A stretch of DNA of 19,301 bases, from NCBI GenBank assembly GCA_934481375.1, contig CAKSPN010000016.1, forward strand, positions 1-19,301. The letters are read 5' to 3'. Under the pieces are notes generated by a model. It made no database searches. It was given only the letters and a program-made list of their open reading frames with translations, and was not told the DNA's origin. Source of the stretch: an uncultured Clostridia bacterium (GTDB taxonomy: Bacteria > Bacillota > Clostridia > UBA1381). Both the position numbers and the translations under genes were made by a program. Positions 8,032 to 15,053 of this stretch are shown piece after piece; within the stretch, counting starts at the first letter, position 1; the number at the start of each line of letters is the position of its first letter.

Positions 8032-8758
8032 CGTAAAACACCTCCTCCAGCCGAAGTCCGCAGGCGGGCGCTGTTATCCCCGCTCGTTCCCTGTTACGTG
8101 ATTTTATAATATCCGCCGCACTTTCCCGTATTATACCGCCGCCTATCTGAACAAGCGTTCCTGCCATAATGCGCACCATATTATACAAAAAACCGCTTCC
8201 GGTAACATCTATCGTGATAATGTCCTTTTCTTTTTCAACGTTTATCGAATAAATCGTTCTCACCGTTGTTTTTACCGAAAATCCGCTTGCGGCAAACCCG
8301 ATAAAATCGTGTTCGCCCAAAAATGCCGCCGCCTCACGGCGCATTTTTTCCGCGTCAAGCTTATGCTTATAATGCCATGCGTAACGGCTTTCAAACACGT
8401 CGGGAAATTCGGCGTTTAATATCCTGTATATATACCTCTTTTTAATCGCACTTCTGTTTGAACAAAATTCATCACGCACCGCCTCGGACTTTGTGCATAC
8501 AATGTCCGGCGGAAGCTTTGTGTTTAGTGCATACGCATACCGTTCGGGCGGTATATTTGCATCGGTATGGAAATTGCACACGTAGTTTTTTGCGTGTACG
8601 CCCGAATCGGTACGTCCGCACCCTGTGGGACATATTCTCTCGCCCGTTACGGCAAAAATCGCATCGGACAGCTTTTGCTGTATCGTTTCGCACCCCGTCT
8701 GCACCTGCCAGCCGTGATAATTCGTACCGTCATATTGAAGTGTAACCCTAATATTCAT
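8024..8758 (-). CDS. truA: tRNA pseudouridine(38-40) synthase TruA
   Basis: Isomerises uridines 38-40 in the anticodon stem-loop of many tRNAs to pseudouridine. The product is 244 residues from the ATG at 8758 (MNIRVTLQYDGTNYHGWQ), the usual TruA size. The catalytic motif GCGRTDSGVHA contains the essential Asp51. Other conserved stretches are ALNTKLPPDI, KKRYIYRI, HDFIGFAASG and the C-terminal GSGFLYNMVRIMAGTL. An in-frame TTG at 8785 would overlap ecfT, but homologues start at the chosen Met. The ribosome binding site is weak (GAAAG), so reinitiation after the ecfT stop 16 nt upstream is likely. In many Bacillota truA follows ecfT directly, as here. Confidence 0.97.
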   Translation of the reverse strand: MNIRVTLQYDGTNYHGWQVQTGCETIQQKLSDAIFAVTGERICPTGCGRTDSGVHAKNYVCNFHTDANIPPERYAYALNTKLPPDIVCTKSEAVRDEFCSNRSAIKKRYIYRILNAEFPDVFESRYAWHYKHKLDAEKMRREAAAFLGEHDFIGFAASGFSVKTTVRTIYSINVEKEKDIITIDVTGSGFLYNMVRIMAGTLVQIGGGIIRESAADIIKSRNRERAGITAPACGLRLEEVFYGE

Positions 8759-8774
8759 TATATCATTACTTTCT

Positions 8775-9593
8775 CTAAATTTCAATTACCATTTCCGCAG
8801 CGGCAAGAATTGCCATACACACGGCAAATATGATTATCAGCTTTATATCCTGTGCCGTTATACGGCTTTCTTTCATTTTCGTTCTGCCCTCGCCGCCCCT
8901 GTAACAGCGTGCCTCCATTGCCGTTGCAAGCTCGTCCGCACGGCGGAATGCGCTTACAAAAAGCGGTATGAGTATTGGTATCATGGCTTTTGCACGGGCG
9001 ATTAAATTACCCGTTTCAAAATCCGCTCCACGTGCTTTTTGCGCTTTCATTATCTTTTCCGTTTCCTCCGAAAGAGTCGGGATAAATCTTATCGCAATCG
9101 TCATCATCATCGCAATTTCGTGCGACGGCACTTTTATTCGGTTTAACGGCTTCAAAAGCTTTTCTATGCCGTCCGTAAGCTGTAACGGCGACGTCGTAAG
9201 CGTTAAAAGCGATGAGCCTATCATCAGAAACGCCAGCCGCAGTGCCATTATTATCGCCGTCGACAGTCCCTCATGCGTGATTTTAAGCGTGAATTTGAAA
9301 ATCGGTATGCTTACAAGCACCGTGCCTTTTGTAAGGAACAAATTCAGCACCGCAGTGAATACAAAAATCCACAGCATCGGGCGCAGTCCCCTCAACACAT
9401 GCTTTACCTTTATTCCGCTTACCATTACAACCGTTGCGGTGTACACCGTCACTATCAAATATGACACAGGCTTTTTTATCATAAACAGCACAAGAATGTA
9501 CACAAACACCGCTATTATTTTAAGCCTTGCGTCCATTTTATGTATCGGAGAGCCGCCGGGGATATACTGACCTATGGTTATGTCTTTAATCAT
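8775..9593 (-). CDS. ecfT: ECF transporter transmembrane subunit EcfT
   Basis: The energy-coupling scaffold subunit of group II ECF vitamin/metal transporters; it links the two ATPases to interchangeable substrate-binding S proteins. The product is 272 residues with several hydrophobic helices: about 25-58 (probably two), 70-88, 110-133, 160-173, 204-216 and the C-terminal 250-268. The two coupling-helix signatures that dock into the ATPases are visible: KARGADFE (Ala-Arg-Gly at 187-189) and MEARCYRGG (Ala-Arg-Cys at 228-230, a common variant). The ATG at 9593 overlaps the ecfA2 stop in ATGATTAA (8 nt); a GTG one codon earlier is possible. No S component is encoded nearby, as expected for the shared group II module. 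Confidence 0.96.
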   Translation of the reverse strand: MIKDITIGQYIPGGSPIHKMDARLKIIAVFVYILVLFMIKKPVSYLIVTVYTATVVMVSGIKVKHVLRGLRPMLWIFVFTAVLNLFLTKGTVLVSIPIFKFTLKITHEGLSTAIIMALRLAFLMIGSSLLTLTTSPLQLTDGIEKLLKPLNRIKVPSHEIAMMMTIAIRFIPTLSEETEKIMKAQKARGADFETGNLIARAKAMIPILIPLFVSAFRRADELATAMEARCYRGGEGRTKMKESRITAQDIKLIIIFAVCMAILAAAEMVIEI

Positions 9594-10446
9594 CACTGCC
9601 GCCTCCGATCAGTTTCTTAATCGAGCTTACCGCCTCTTTTACGGTAAAAATGTCCTTATCGGTATGATAACCCAAAAGATTAAGCTTAAGCATCAGATGC
9701 GTTATCTGCGGAACGTCAAGTCCTATCTCGATAAGCCGCTCGCTGTGCGAGAATATTTCACTCACACTGCCGCTCATTTCTATACGTCCGCTGTTCATCA
9801 CAATTACGTTATCGGCGGTTTCCGCCACGTCCTCCATAGAGTGCGACACGAAAATTATTATCATTTTGGGATTTTTCTCATGCAGTGCTTTTATGGTATC
9901 GAGCATTTCCGCTCTGCCCTTGGGGTCAAGTCCTGCGGCAGGCTCGTCAAGAATAAGCACCTCCGGCTCCATTGCAAACACGCCGGCTATTGCCGTACGG
10001 CGCTTTTGCCCGCCCGAAAGTTCAAACGGAGAACAGTCCGAATACCGCTCGTCTATGCACGTAAGTTCCATTGCACGGCGCACACGCAAGCCGATTTCCT
10101 CCTCCGAAAGCCCCATATTCTTAGGTCCGAAAGCAATGTCCTTGTACACTGTTTCCTCAAACAGCTGATGCTCCGGGTACTGGAACACCAGTCCGACTTT
10201 TCTGCGTATTTCCTTTAAATCGGCGCCCTTTTCGGTTATATCGACGCCGTCAATTATTATCCTGCCCGAGTCGGGGCGGATAAGCGCATTAAACATCTGT
10301 ATAAGCGTGGATTTTCCGCTCCCCGTATGCCCGATTACCGCCGTAATGCTGCCGTCGGGGATTTCGAGGTTTACATCACGGAGCGCATACGTTTCAAACG
10401 GCATACCCTTGTTGTATATATACTCTACGTGTTCTGTCTTAATCAT
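9586..10446 (-). CDS. ecfA2: ECF transporter ATPase EcfA2
   Basis: One of the two ATPase subunits that power ECF vitamin/metal uptake. The product is 286 residues. Walker A is GHTGSGKST (39-47), the Q-loop is FQYPEHQLFEETV (88-100, the EcfA2-type sequence), the signature is LSGGQKRR (143-150), Walker B is VLILDEP (163-169) and the switch histidine is in FVSHSMED. The PEHQLFEETV segment and its place as the second of two ATPase genes before ecfT identify it as EcfA2 (CbiO-type). The ATG at 10446 overlaps the ecfA1 stop in ATGATTAA (8 nt), and its own stop overlaps the ecfT start in the same 8-base string. Confidence 0.96.
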   Translation of the reverse strand: MIKTEHVEYIYNKGMPFETYALRDVNLEIPDGSITAVIGHTGSGKSTLIQMFNALIRPDSGRIIIDGVDITEKGADLKEIRRKVGLVFQYPEHQLFEETVYKDIAFGPKNMGLSEEEIGLRVRRAMELTCIDERYSDCSPFELSGGQKRRTAIAGVFAMEPEVLILDEPAAGLDPKGRAEMLDTIKALHEKNPKMIIIFVSHSMEDVAETADNVIVMNSGRIEMSGSVSEIFSHSERLIEIGLDVPQITHLMLKLNLLGYHTDKDIFTVKEAVSSIKKLIGGGSDD

Positions 10447-11278
10447 TCGGAGCCACCCCCAGTATACGCACCAGTTCCGCCAGGCATTCGTCCACCGTCA
10501 GAATGTCGGTCGATATACGTATTCCGCTTTTGTTAAGTTCATACGCAAGCTCCGTCACCTGCGGAACGTCAAGTCCCATTGACTTTATGCGCTCCGTGTT
10601 TTTGAACACTTCTCTCGGAGTTCCGTCCATCACTATCTCGCCGTCAGCCATTACCGCCACACGGCCAGCCTCGACAGCCTCCTCCATATAATGCGTTATC
10701 AGAATAACGGTCATATTGCGTGATTTGTTGAGCCTTTTGAGCGTGCTCATAACGTCACGCCGTCCGGACGGGTCAAGCATTGCGGTCGGCTCATCGAGAA
10801 TGAGTATTTCAGGCTCCATTGCAAGCACCGCCGCAATTGCGGTGCGCTGTTTCTGTCCGCCCGAAAGCGCCGAAACGGAGGCTGTTGCCATATCGGACAA
10901 GCCTGCGATTTCAAGACATTCGTCCACACGCCGGCGTATCTCTTTAGGCTCAACGCCGAGATTTTCGGGTGCAAACGCCACTTCGTCCTCGACTATGGCG
11001 GCTACCATCTGATTATCGGGATTTTGGAACACCATTCCTGCGGACGAGCGTATATCAAACAGATTTTTTTCGTCTGCGGTATTCATTCCCTTTACGTACA
11101 CCGCTCCCCCGCTCGGCAAAAGCAATGCGTTAAAGTGCCGTGCAAGCGTAGACTTGCCCGTTCCGTTTCTGCCCAGAATTGCAGTGAACGAGCCTTTTTC
11201 TATATTCATATTTATGTGTTTGAGTATCTCTTTCGTTTCATCAAACGAAAAGCATACGTCCTCTGCTTTTATAATCAT
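10439..11278 (-). CDS. ecfA1: ECF transporter ATPase EcfA1
   Basis: Partner ATPase of EcfA2 in the ECF energy-coupling module at the cytoplasmic face of the membrane. The product is 279 residues from the ATG at 11278 (MIIKAEDVCFSF). Walker A is GRNGTGKST (36-44), the Q-loop is FQNPDNQMVAAIVEDEVAF (84-102, the EcfA1-type sequence), the signature is LSGGQKQR (138-145), Walker B is ILILDEP (158-164) and the switch histidine is in LITHYMEE. The chosen start overlaps the preceding methyltransferase stop by 4 nt (ATGA). An ATG four codons upstream (11290) has GGAAG immediately against it, which is too close for a ribosome binding site, so I consider it less likely. Confidence 0.95.
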   Translation of the reverse strand: MIIKAEDVCFSFDETKEILKHINMNIEKGSFTAILGRNGTGKSTLARHFNALLLPSGGAVYVKGMNTADEKNLFDIRSSAGMVFQNPDNQMVAAIVEDEVAFAPENLGVEPKEIRRRVDECLEIAGLSDMATASVSALSGGQKQRTAIAAVLAMEPEILILDEPTAMLDPSGRRDVMSTLKRLNKSRNMTVILITHYMEEAVEAGRVAVMADGEIVMDGTPREVFKNTERIKSMGLDVPQVTELAYELNKSGIRISTDILTVDECLAELVRILGVAPND

Positions 11279-12141
11279 ACCTTTTTCCATCTTCCGCTTA
11301 TACCGCAGGGCAGTATAAGTCCGTTTGCGGACATCGGCAGACCTATTTCGTCAGCCGCTGCCTCACCGCCGTATTTACGTTTCATTGTCATTGTCAGTAT
11401 ATTTATAAGAATTTGTGCGCTGAGTCCCGTTGTATATGAATTTATAAGGAAAAACAGCGGGTCGGGGGAGAGTATTTTCATACATTCCTCAATCAGCGGA
11501 TACAGTTCGTTTTCTATCTTCCACACCTCGCCGGACGGACCCCGTCCGTAAGAGGGCGGATCCATTATTATTGCGTCGTACTGTCTTTTGCGGCGTCCCT
11601 CACGCTGTACGAATTTTATTACGTCGTCGACTATATAGCGCACGGGGCGATCGCCGAGTCCCGACGATACAACGTTTTCTTTTGCCCACGTAACCATTCC
11701 CTTTGATGCATCAACGTGAACTACCTCCGCACCTGCGGCAAGCGCCGCAACGGTTGCACCGCCCGTGTATGCGAAAAGATTAAGCGCTCGCACGGGGCGT
11801 CCCGCATTTTTTATAAGCTCCGAGAACCAGTCCCAGTTTACCGCCTGTTCGGGGAATAATCCCGTATGCTTAAAGCCCATGGGCTTTATGTTAAACGTAA
11901 GGTCACGATAATGTATTTCCCATTTCTCGGGCAGCTTGGTGAAATACTGCCACTTTCCTCCGCCCGAATTTGAGCGGTGATACCATGCGTCCGTTTTGTT
12001 CCACGGCGCACCCTTGGACTGCTCGCTCCACACCGCCTGCGGATCGGGTCGGCGCAGGAGATATTTTCCCCAGTATTCCAGCTTTTCTCCGCTTCGGGAA
12101 TCTATTAATTTGTAGTCAGTCCACTTGTCTGCAAGATACAT
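11275..12141 (-). CDS. Class I SAM-dependent methyltransferase (RlmI/RlmL-like fold)
   Basis: A 288-residue S-adenosylmethionine-dependent methyltransferase of the group that includes 23S rRNA m5C/m2G enzymes. The SAM-binding motif I is LNLFAYTGGATVAALAAGA (120-138), followed by the acidic motif II HVDASKGMVTWAKEN and the catalytic motif DPPSYGRG (194-201), typical of the RlmI/RlmKL family. The N-terminal PUA domain of RlmI is absent; residues 1-110 instead form a shorter domain with Trp-rich segments (EYWGKYLLRRPDPQAVW, WQYFTKLPEKW). The substrate is probably RNA, but which nucleotide is unknown. The ATG at 12141 has GGAGG 7 nt upstream. It is the first gene of the long minus-strand array and overlaps ecfA1 by 4 nt. 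Confidence 0.88.
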   Translation of the reverse strand: MYLADKWTDYKLIDSRSGEKLEYWGKYLLRRPDPQAVWSEQSKGAPWNKTDAWYHRSNSGGGKWQYFTKLPEKWEIHYRDLTFNIKPMGFKHTGLFPEQAVNWDWFSELIKNAGRPVRALNLFAYTGGATVAALAAGAEVVHVDASKGMVTWAKENVVSSGLGDRPVRYIVDDVIKFVQREGRRKRQYDAIIMDPPSYGRGPSGEVWKIENELYPLIEECMKILSPDPLFFLINSYTTGLSAQILINILTMTMKRKYGGEAAADEIGLPMSANGLILPCGISGRWKKV

Positions 12142-12178
12142 TTTATTTCCTCCGTGATATGGCTATACTTAATAAATT

Positions 12179-12207
12179 ATTTTATCATCTTTTCACGCTT
12201 ATTACAA
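12179..12207 (-). promoter_or_regulatory. Promoter of the methyltransferase-ecf-truA-ilvD array
   Basis: On the minus strand, -35 TTGTAA (12202-12207), a 17-nt spacer, and -10 TAAAAT (12179-12184) preceded by TGA. The start point should be near 12172, leaving a ~30-nt leader with GGAGG before the methyltransferase ATG. It is the only clear promoter upstream of the ten tightly packed genes that follow. Confidence 0.7.
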
Positions 12208-12226
12208 TAGGAAATGCGAATATATA

Positions 12227-12281
12227 AAAAAAATGTAATAAAAGAAGTGATGCAAAAAATTGCATCACTTCTTTTATTACA
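12227..12281 (-). terminator. Strong intrinsic terminator of the small minus-strand ORF
   Basis: A perfect 22-bp inverted repeat (12234-12255 with 12260-12281) and a 4-base A loop, followed on the minus strand by seven T residues (12227-12233). It is directional: the plus-strand exit has no T tract. The stop codon of the small ORF (12277-12279) lies inside the outer stem. The inner stem sequence AGTGATGCAA resembles that of the hairpin at 12920-12960. Confidence 0.88.
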
Positions 12282-12525
12282 ACGCCTTTGATGAATAATA
12301 AACACCGAAATCCGCAAGGGATACATCGGAACAAATACTTATATACAAATCTAATATTTTTACAGATGAATTAAGCAAATCATTTATGGTTTCTCTCATA
12401 CTTGAGGGGAACTCATTATATACTGTGACTTTTCTCCCGTTTTCATAGTTGAACAATAACGAATATTCCAAAGACCCCATTCCAAATGTAATTCCGCCGT
12501 GCGGATTTTCGTTTCGTCTTAACAC
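12277..12525 (-). CDS. Unrecognised small protein
   Basis: I do not recognise this 82-residue ORF. The product has no transmembrane segment or signal peptide. Residues about 10-37 look beta-rich (GITFGMGSLEYSLLF, GRKVTVYNEF) and about 42-65 look helical (MRETINDLLN, VKILDLYISI), a compact alpha/beta pattern. It is preceded by an excellent promoter and followed by a strong terminator, which supports its being expressed. The start is uncertain: the GTG at 12525 sits immediately against AAGGA, too close for normal initiation. The next in-frame ATG, at 12480, would give 67 residues and has only a weak GGCGGA upstream. It is divergent from the XRE regulator and may be its target, toxin-like partner or co-factor; no function can be assigned. 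Confidence 0.55.
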   Translation of the reverse strand: MLRRNENPHGGITFGMGSLEYSLLFNYENGRKVTVYNEFPSSMRETINDLLNSSVKILDLYISICSDVSLADFGVYYSSKAL

Positions 12526-12547
12526 TCCTTATCTTTTGTCAAATATT

Positions 12548-12576
12548 ACTATACCATAGCATTTTATAATTGTCAA
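12548..12576 (-). promoter_or_regulatory. Promoter of the small minus-strand ORF
   Basis: Minus strand: perfect -35 TTGACA (12571-12576), a 17-nt spacer and -10 TATAGT (12548-12553) preceded by TGG, an extended -10. The start is predicted near 12541, giving only about a 15-nt leader before the GTG at 12525. This is one of the best promoter matches in the window, and it overlaps the divergent plus-strand promoter. Confidence 0.8.
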
Positions 12577-12592
12577 GTAAAAATTATATAAT
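12564..12592 (+). promoter_or_regulatory. Probable promoter of the XRE regulator gene
   Basis: Plus strand: perfect -10 TATAAT (12587-12592); the -35 at 17-nt spacing is a poor TTATAA (12564-12569). This box overlaps the -35 of the divergent promoter, so the two polymerases would compete. A weak -35 fits an activated or autoregulated regulator gene. Confidence 0.45.
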
Positions 12593-12625
12593 AGTAAATA
12601 AATTATTGACAAAGGAGTATGTCAT

Positions 12626-12907
12626 ATGTTATCTGTACAAATAAAAAAACTGCGTACCGCTCATATGATTACACAGGTACAGCTTGCAAAAGAACTCGGT
12701 GTAACAAAGCAAAGCGTATCGAACTGGGAAAATGATAATATTCAGCCCTCGATAGATATGCTTATTCGGCTTGCACGTTTCTTTAATGTTTCCACCGATT
12801 ATATGCTCGGTCTTGAAACAAAAAATCTCCTTGATGTAACTGGACTGACGGACGAGCAAACTGCGCACATTAAATATATAATTGCCGACATTACGGGAGC
12901 GGATTGA
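12626..12907 (+). CDS. XRE-family helix-turn-helix transcriptional regulator
   Basis: A 93-residue DNA-binding protein, and the only clear protein-coding gene on the plus strand in this window. Residues 6-61 form a Cro/C1-type HTH domain: IKKLRTAHMITQVQLAKELG, VTKQSVSNWENDNIQPS (recognition helix) and IDMLIRLARFFNVSTDYMLG. The C-terminal ~30 residues (DVTGLTDEQTAHIKYIIADI) form a short helix that may dimerise; no sensor, peptidase or toxin domain is fused. The ATG at 12626 has AAAGGAG 8 nt upstream. It is divergent from the unrecognised small ORF, a layout in which the regulator commonly binds the shared intergenic region and controls both promoters. TTGACAA strings in that region are candidate sites. 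Confidence 0.93.
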   Translation: MLSVQIKKLRTAHMITQVQLAKELGVTKQSVSNWENDNIQPSIDMLIRLARFFNVSTDYMLGLETKNLLDVTGLTDEQTAHIKYIIADITGAD

Positions 12908-12919
12908 TTTTTCAAAAAT

Positions 12920-12965
12920 AAAGGAGCGATGCAAAATGTTTCATTTTGCACCGCTCCTTTTTCGG
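12920..12965. terminator. Bidirectional terminator between XRE gene and PTS gene
   Basis: A 19-bp inverted repeat with one A-C mismatch (12920-12938 with 12942-12960) and a 3-nt loop. On the plus strand it is followed by a short T run (12958-12962), serving the XRE gene whose stop is 12 nt before the stem. On the minus strand it is followed by TTTATTTTT, serving the PTS gene whose stop is at 12991. The ascending arm contains GGAGCGATGCAAAA, closely related to the hairpin at 12234-12281. Confidence 0.82.
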
Positions 12966-12990
12966 TATGATAAGACATTGTCCCCTACTG

Positions 12991-15033
12991 TCAGTTATTA
13001 TTTTCCACCTCAATTATTGCCTCGCCTATATCGGTTTCGCCCTCGGTGAGCGGTTTTGCCTCCGCATTTGTCACAACAACGGGCGTTGTAAGCTTATAGC
13101 CTGCGGAACGGATTTTTTCCATATCGAACGTCATCAGCAAATCGCCCTTTTTGACGATTTGTCCGTCCTTTACGTTATACTCGTAAAATTCACCGCCGAG
13201 TTTTACTGTATCTATTCCCACGTGAATTAAAATATCCGTGCCTTTATCGGACGTAATGCCTATTGCATGGCGTGTATCGACAAGGTTTGTGACTTTACCG
13301 TCGCACGGAGCGTACACCTCGCCGACGGACGGCTCTATTGCAATACCTTTGCCGAGAATTCCCCGGCTGAACACCTCATCATCAACTTTTTCGAGAGGAA
13401 TTACCTCGCCTTTAATCGGAGCGCCCAAAACCTCCGTTTTACTCTTTTTGCCCGTACCCTGCGCCATAAAATCGTCCAGATTTGACTTTATTACAGTTAC
13501 TTTAGGTCCGTATATAACCTGCACTCCGTTGCCTTTTACAAGCACGCCTGCCGCACCCGTCTGCTTAAGCGTTCCCTCGGAAACCTTTGAGCCGTCCTTT
13601 ACGGTTATCCGCAATCTCGTTGCACAGCAGTCCACGTCCTCGATATTCTCCTTGCCGCCGAGTCCGTTTACGATAAGCTCGCTCGTTTCATCATGAGCGT
13701 TTTTATCCTTTCGTGCATTCACGTCCGCACGTGTATAAAGTTTTGTTTCCTCGCTGTCGGCCTCTCGTCCGGGCGTTTTATAGTTGAATTTCTTTATCAT
13801 AAATCCGAACACCGCATAATATAGGAAGAAATACACTATTCCCACAAGAATTACATATATCCAGTTTGTTTTTGCGTTGCCCTGCAATATACCGAACAGA
13901 AACAAGTCGATAAGTCCGCCCGAAAACGTCATTCCGACGCCCACGTTAAATATATGCATCAGCATAAACGAAAGTCCGGCAAGCACGCAATGCACGCCGT
14001 ACATAAGCGGTGCAACGAATATAAACGTAAATTCCAGCGGTTCGGTAATACCCGTAAGCATTGACGTGAGCGCCGCCGATATTAAAAGTCCGCCGGCAAC
14101 CTTGCGCTTTTCTTTTCTTGCACAGCGGTACATCGCAAGCGCCGCACCCGGCAGACCGAATATCATAAACGGAAATTTTCCTGCCATAAATCTTGTTGCG
14201 GAAACGCTGAAATGCGATATATTCTTTGATGCAAGCTCGGCAAAGAATATGTTCTGCGCACCCTGGACGGTTACGCCGTCCACCACTGCCGTACCGCCGA
14301 CCGACGTTTGCCAGAACGGCATATAGAACACATGGTGCAGACCGAACGGGATAAGCGCACGCTCGATTATTCCGTATATCCATGTGCCGACATACCCCGA
14401 CGCAAGCACGAGATTTCCCAAGGCGGCTATTCCCGTCTGAATTATAGGCCATACGTAAAACATTATTATTCCGACAAGCAAAAACGTTACGGCGGAAATT
14501 ATCGGAACGAATCTTGTTCCGCCGAAAAACGCTATTACCTGCGGCAGCTGTATTTTGTAAAATCGGTTATGCAGTGCCGCAACGCCCAAGCCGACTATTA
14601 TACCGCCGAAAACGCCCATTTGGAGCGTGGTTATTCCCAATACCTGCGCCGTGGAATTTTCAAGCATTGCCTCAACGCCGCCGGCGTTTTCTATCATAGC
14701 CGATATTGTGACATGCATTACAAGAAACGCCACCGTGCCTGCCAGTGCGGCAACGGCTTTTTCCTGTTTTGCCATACCTATCGCAACGCCCATCGCAAAC
14801 AGCAATGCAAGGTTATCGAAAACAACCGTACCTGCCTTGCTCATTACGTTCAATATCGCATAGAGGAAATTTCCCTGATGTATAATGCCCGTAAGGTTAT
14901 ATGCTTCGAGCATTGTTTCGTTTGTGAACGAGCTTCCCACACCGAGAAACAATCCGGCTATGGGCAGTATTGCAATAGGGAGCATAAACGATCTGCCGAC
15001 CCTTTGCAGTACCTCAAAGATTTTGTCTTTCAT
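12991..15033 (-). CDS. ptsG: PTS glucose-family transporter subunit EIICBA
   Basis: Imports and phosphorylates a hexose, probably glucose, using phosphate passed from HPr. The product is 680 residues with all three domains fused. The EIIC membrane domain (about 1-415) includes GLHHVFYMPFW, FPFMIFGLPGAALAMY, GITEPLEFTFIFVAPLMYG (328-346) and NVGVGMTFSGGLIDLFLFG. The EIIB domain (about 450-525) has the phosphocysteine motif DCCATRLRI; Cys470 aligns with the active cysteine, and Cys469 is an extra one. The EIIA-Glc domain (about 545-675) has RHAIGI (His589) and the phosphohistidine motif ILIHVGIDTVKL (His604). The motifs fit the PtsG type better than NagE, but substrate is inferred. The ATG at 15033 has AAAGGA 13 nt upstream, which is somewhat distant. 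Confidence 0.94.
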   Translation of the reverse strand: MKDKIFEVLQRVGRSFMLPIAILPIAGLFLGVGSSFTNETMLEAYNLTGIIHQGNFLYAILNVMSKAGTVVFDNLALLFAMGVAIGMAKQEKAVAALAGTVAFLVMHVTISAMIENAGGVEAMLENSTAQVLGITTLQMGVFGGIIVGLGVAALHNRFYKIQLPQVIAFFGGTRFVPIISAVTFLLVGIIMFYVWPIIQTGIAALGNLVLASGYVGTWIYGIIERALIPFGLHHVFYMPFWQTSVGGTAVVDGVTVQGAQNIFFAELASKNISHFSVSATRFMAGKFPFMIFGLPGAALAMYRCARKEKRKVAGGLLISAALTSMLTGITEPLEFTFIFVAPLMYGVHCVLAGLSFMLMHIFNVGVGMTFSGGLIDLFLFGILQGNAKTNWIYVILVGIVYFFLYYAVFGFMIKKFNYKTPGREADSEETKLYTRADVNARKDKNAHDETSELIVNGLGGKENIEDVDCCATRLRITVKDGSKVSEGTLKQTGAAGVLVKGNGVQVIYGPKVTVIKSNLDDFMAQGTGKKSKTEVLGAPIKGEVIPLEKVDDEVFSRGILGKGIAIEPSVGEVYAPCDGKVTNLVDTRHAIGITSDKGTDILIHVGIDTVKLGGEFYEYNVKDGQIVKKGDLLMTFDMEKIRSAGYKLTTPVVVTNAEAKPLTEGETDIGEAIIEVENNN

Positions 15034-15053
15034 TAATTTTTACCATTCCTTTC

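Noticed and set aside
12142..12233. Vitamin riboswitch controlling the ecf module
   Set aside because: The leader before the methyltransferase is about 30 nt, and the promoter and terminator account for the rest; no riboswitch-like structure is visible.
12277..12907. Classical type II toxin-antitoxin operon
   Set aside because: The two genes are divergent, not co-transcribed, and the small ORF matches no toxin family that I recognise; kept only as a speculative possibility.
14308..15036. Plus-strand open frame of ~240 codons opposite ptsG
   Set aside because: Tyr/Arg/His-rich translation typical of the reverse complement of a membrane protein; ptsG motifs on the other strand are unambiguous.
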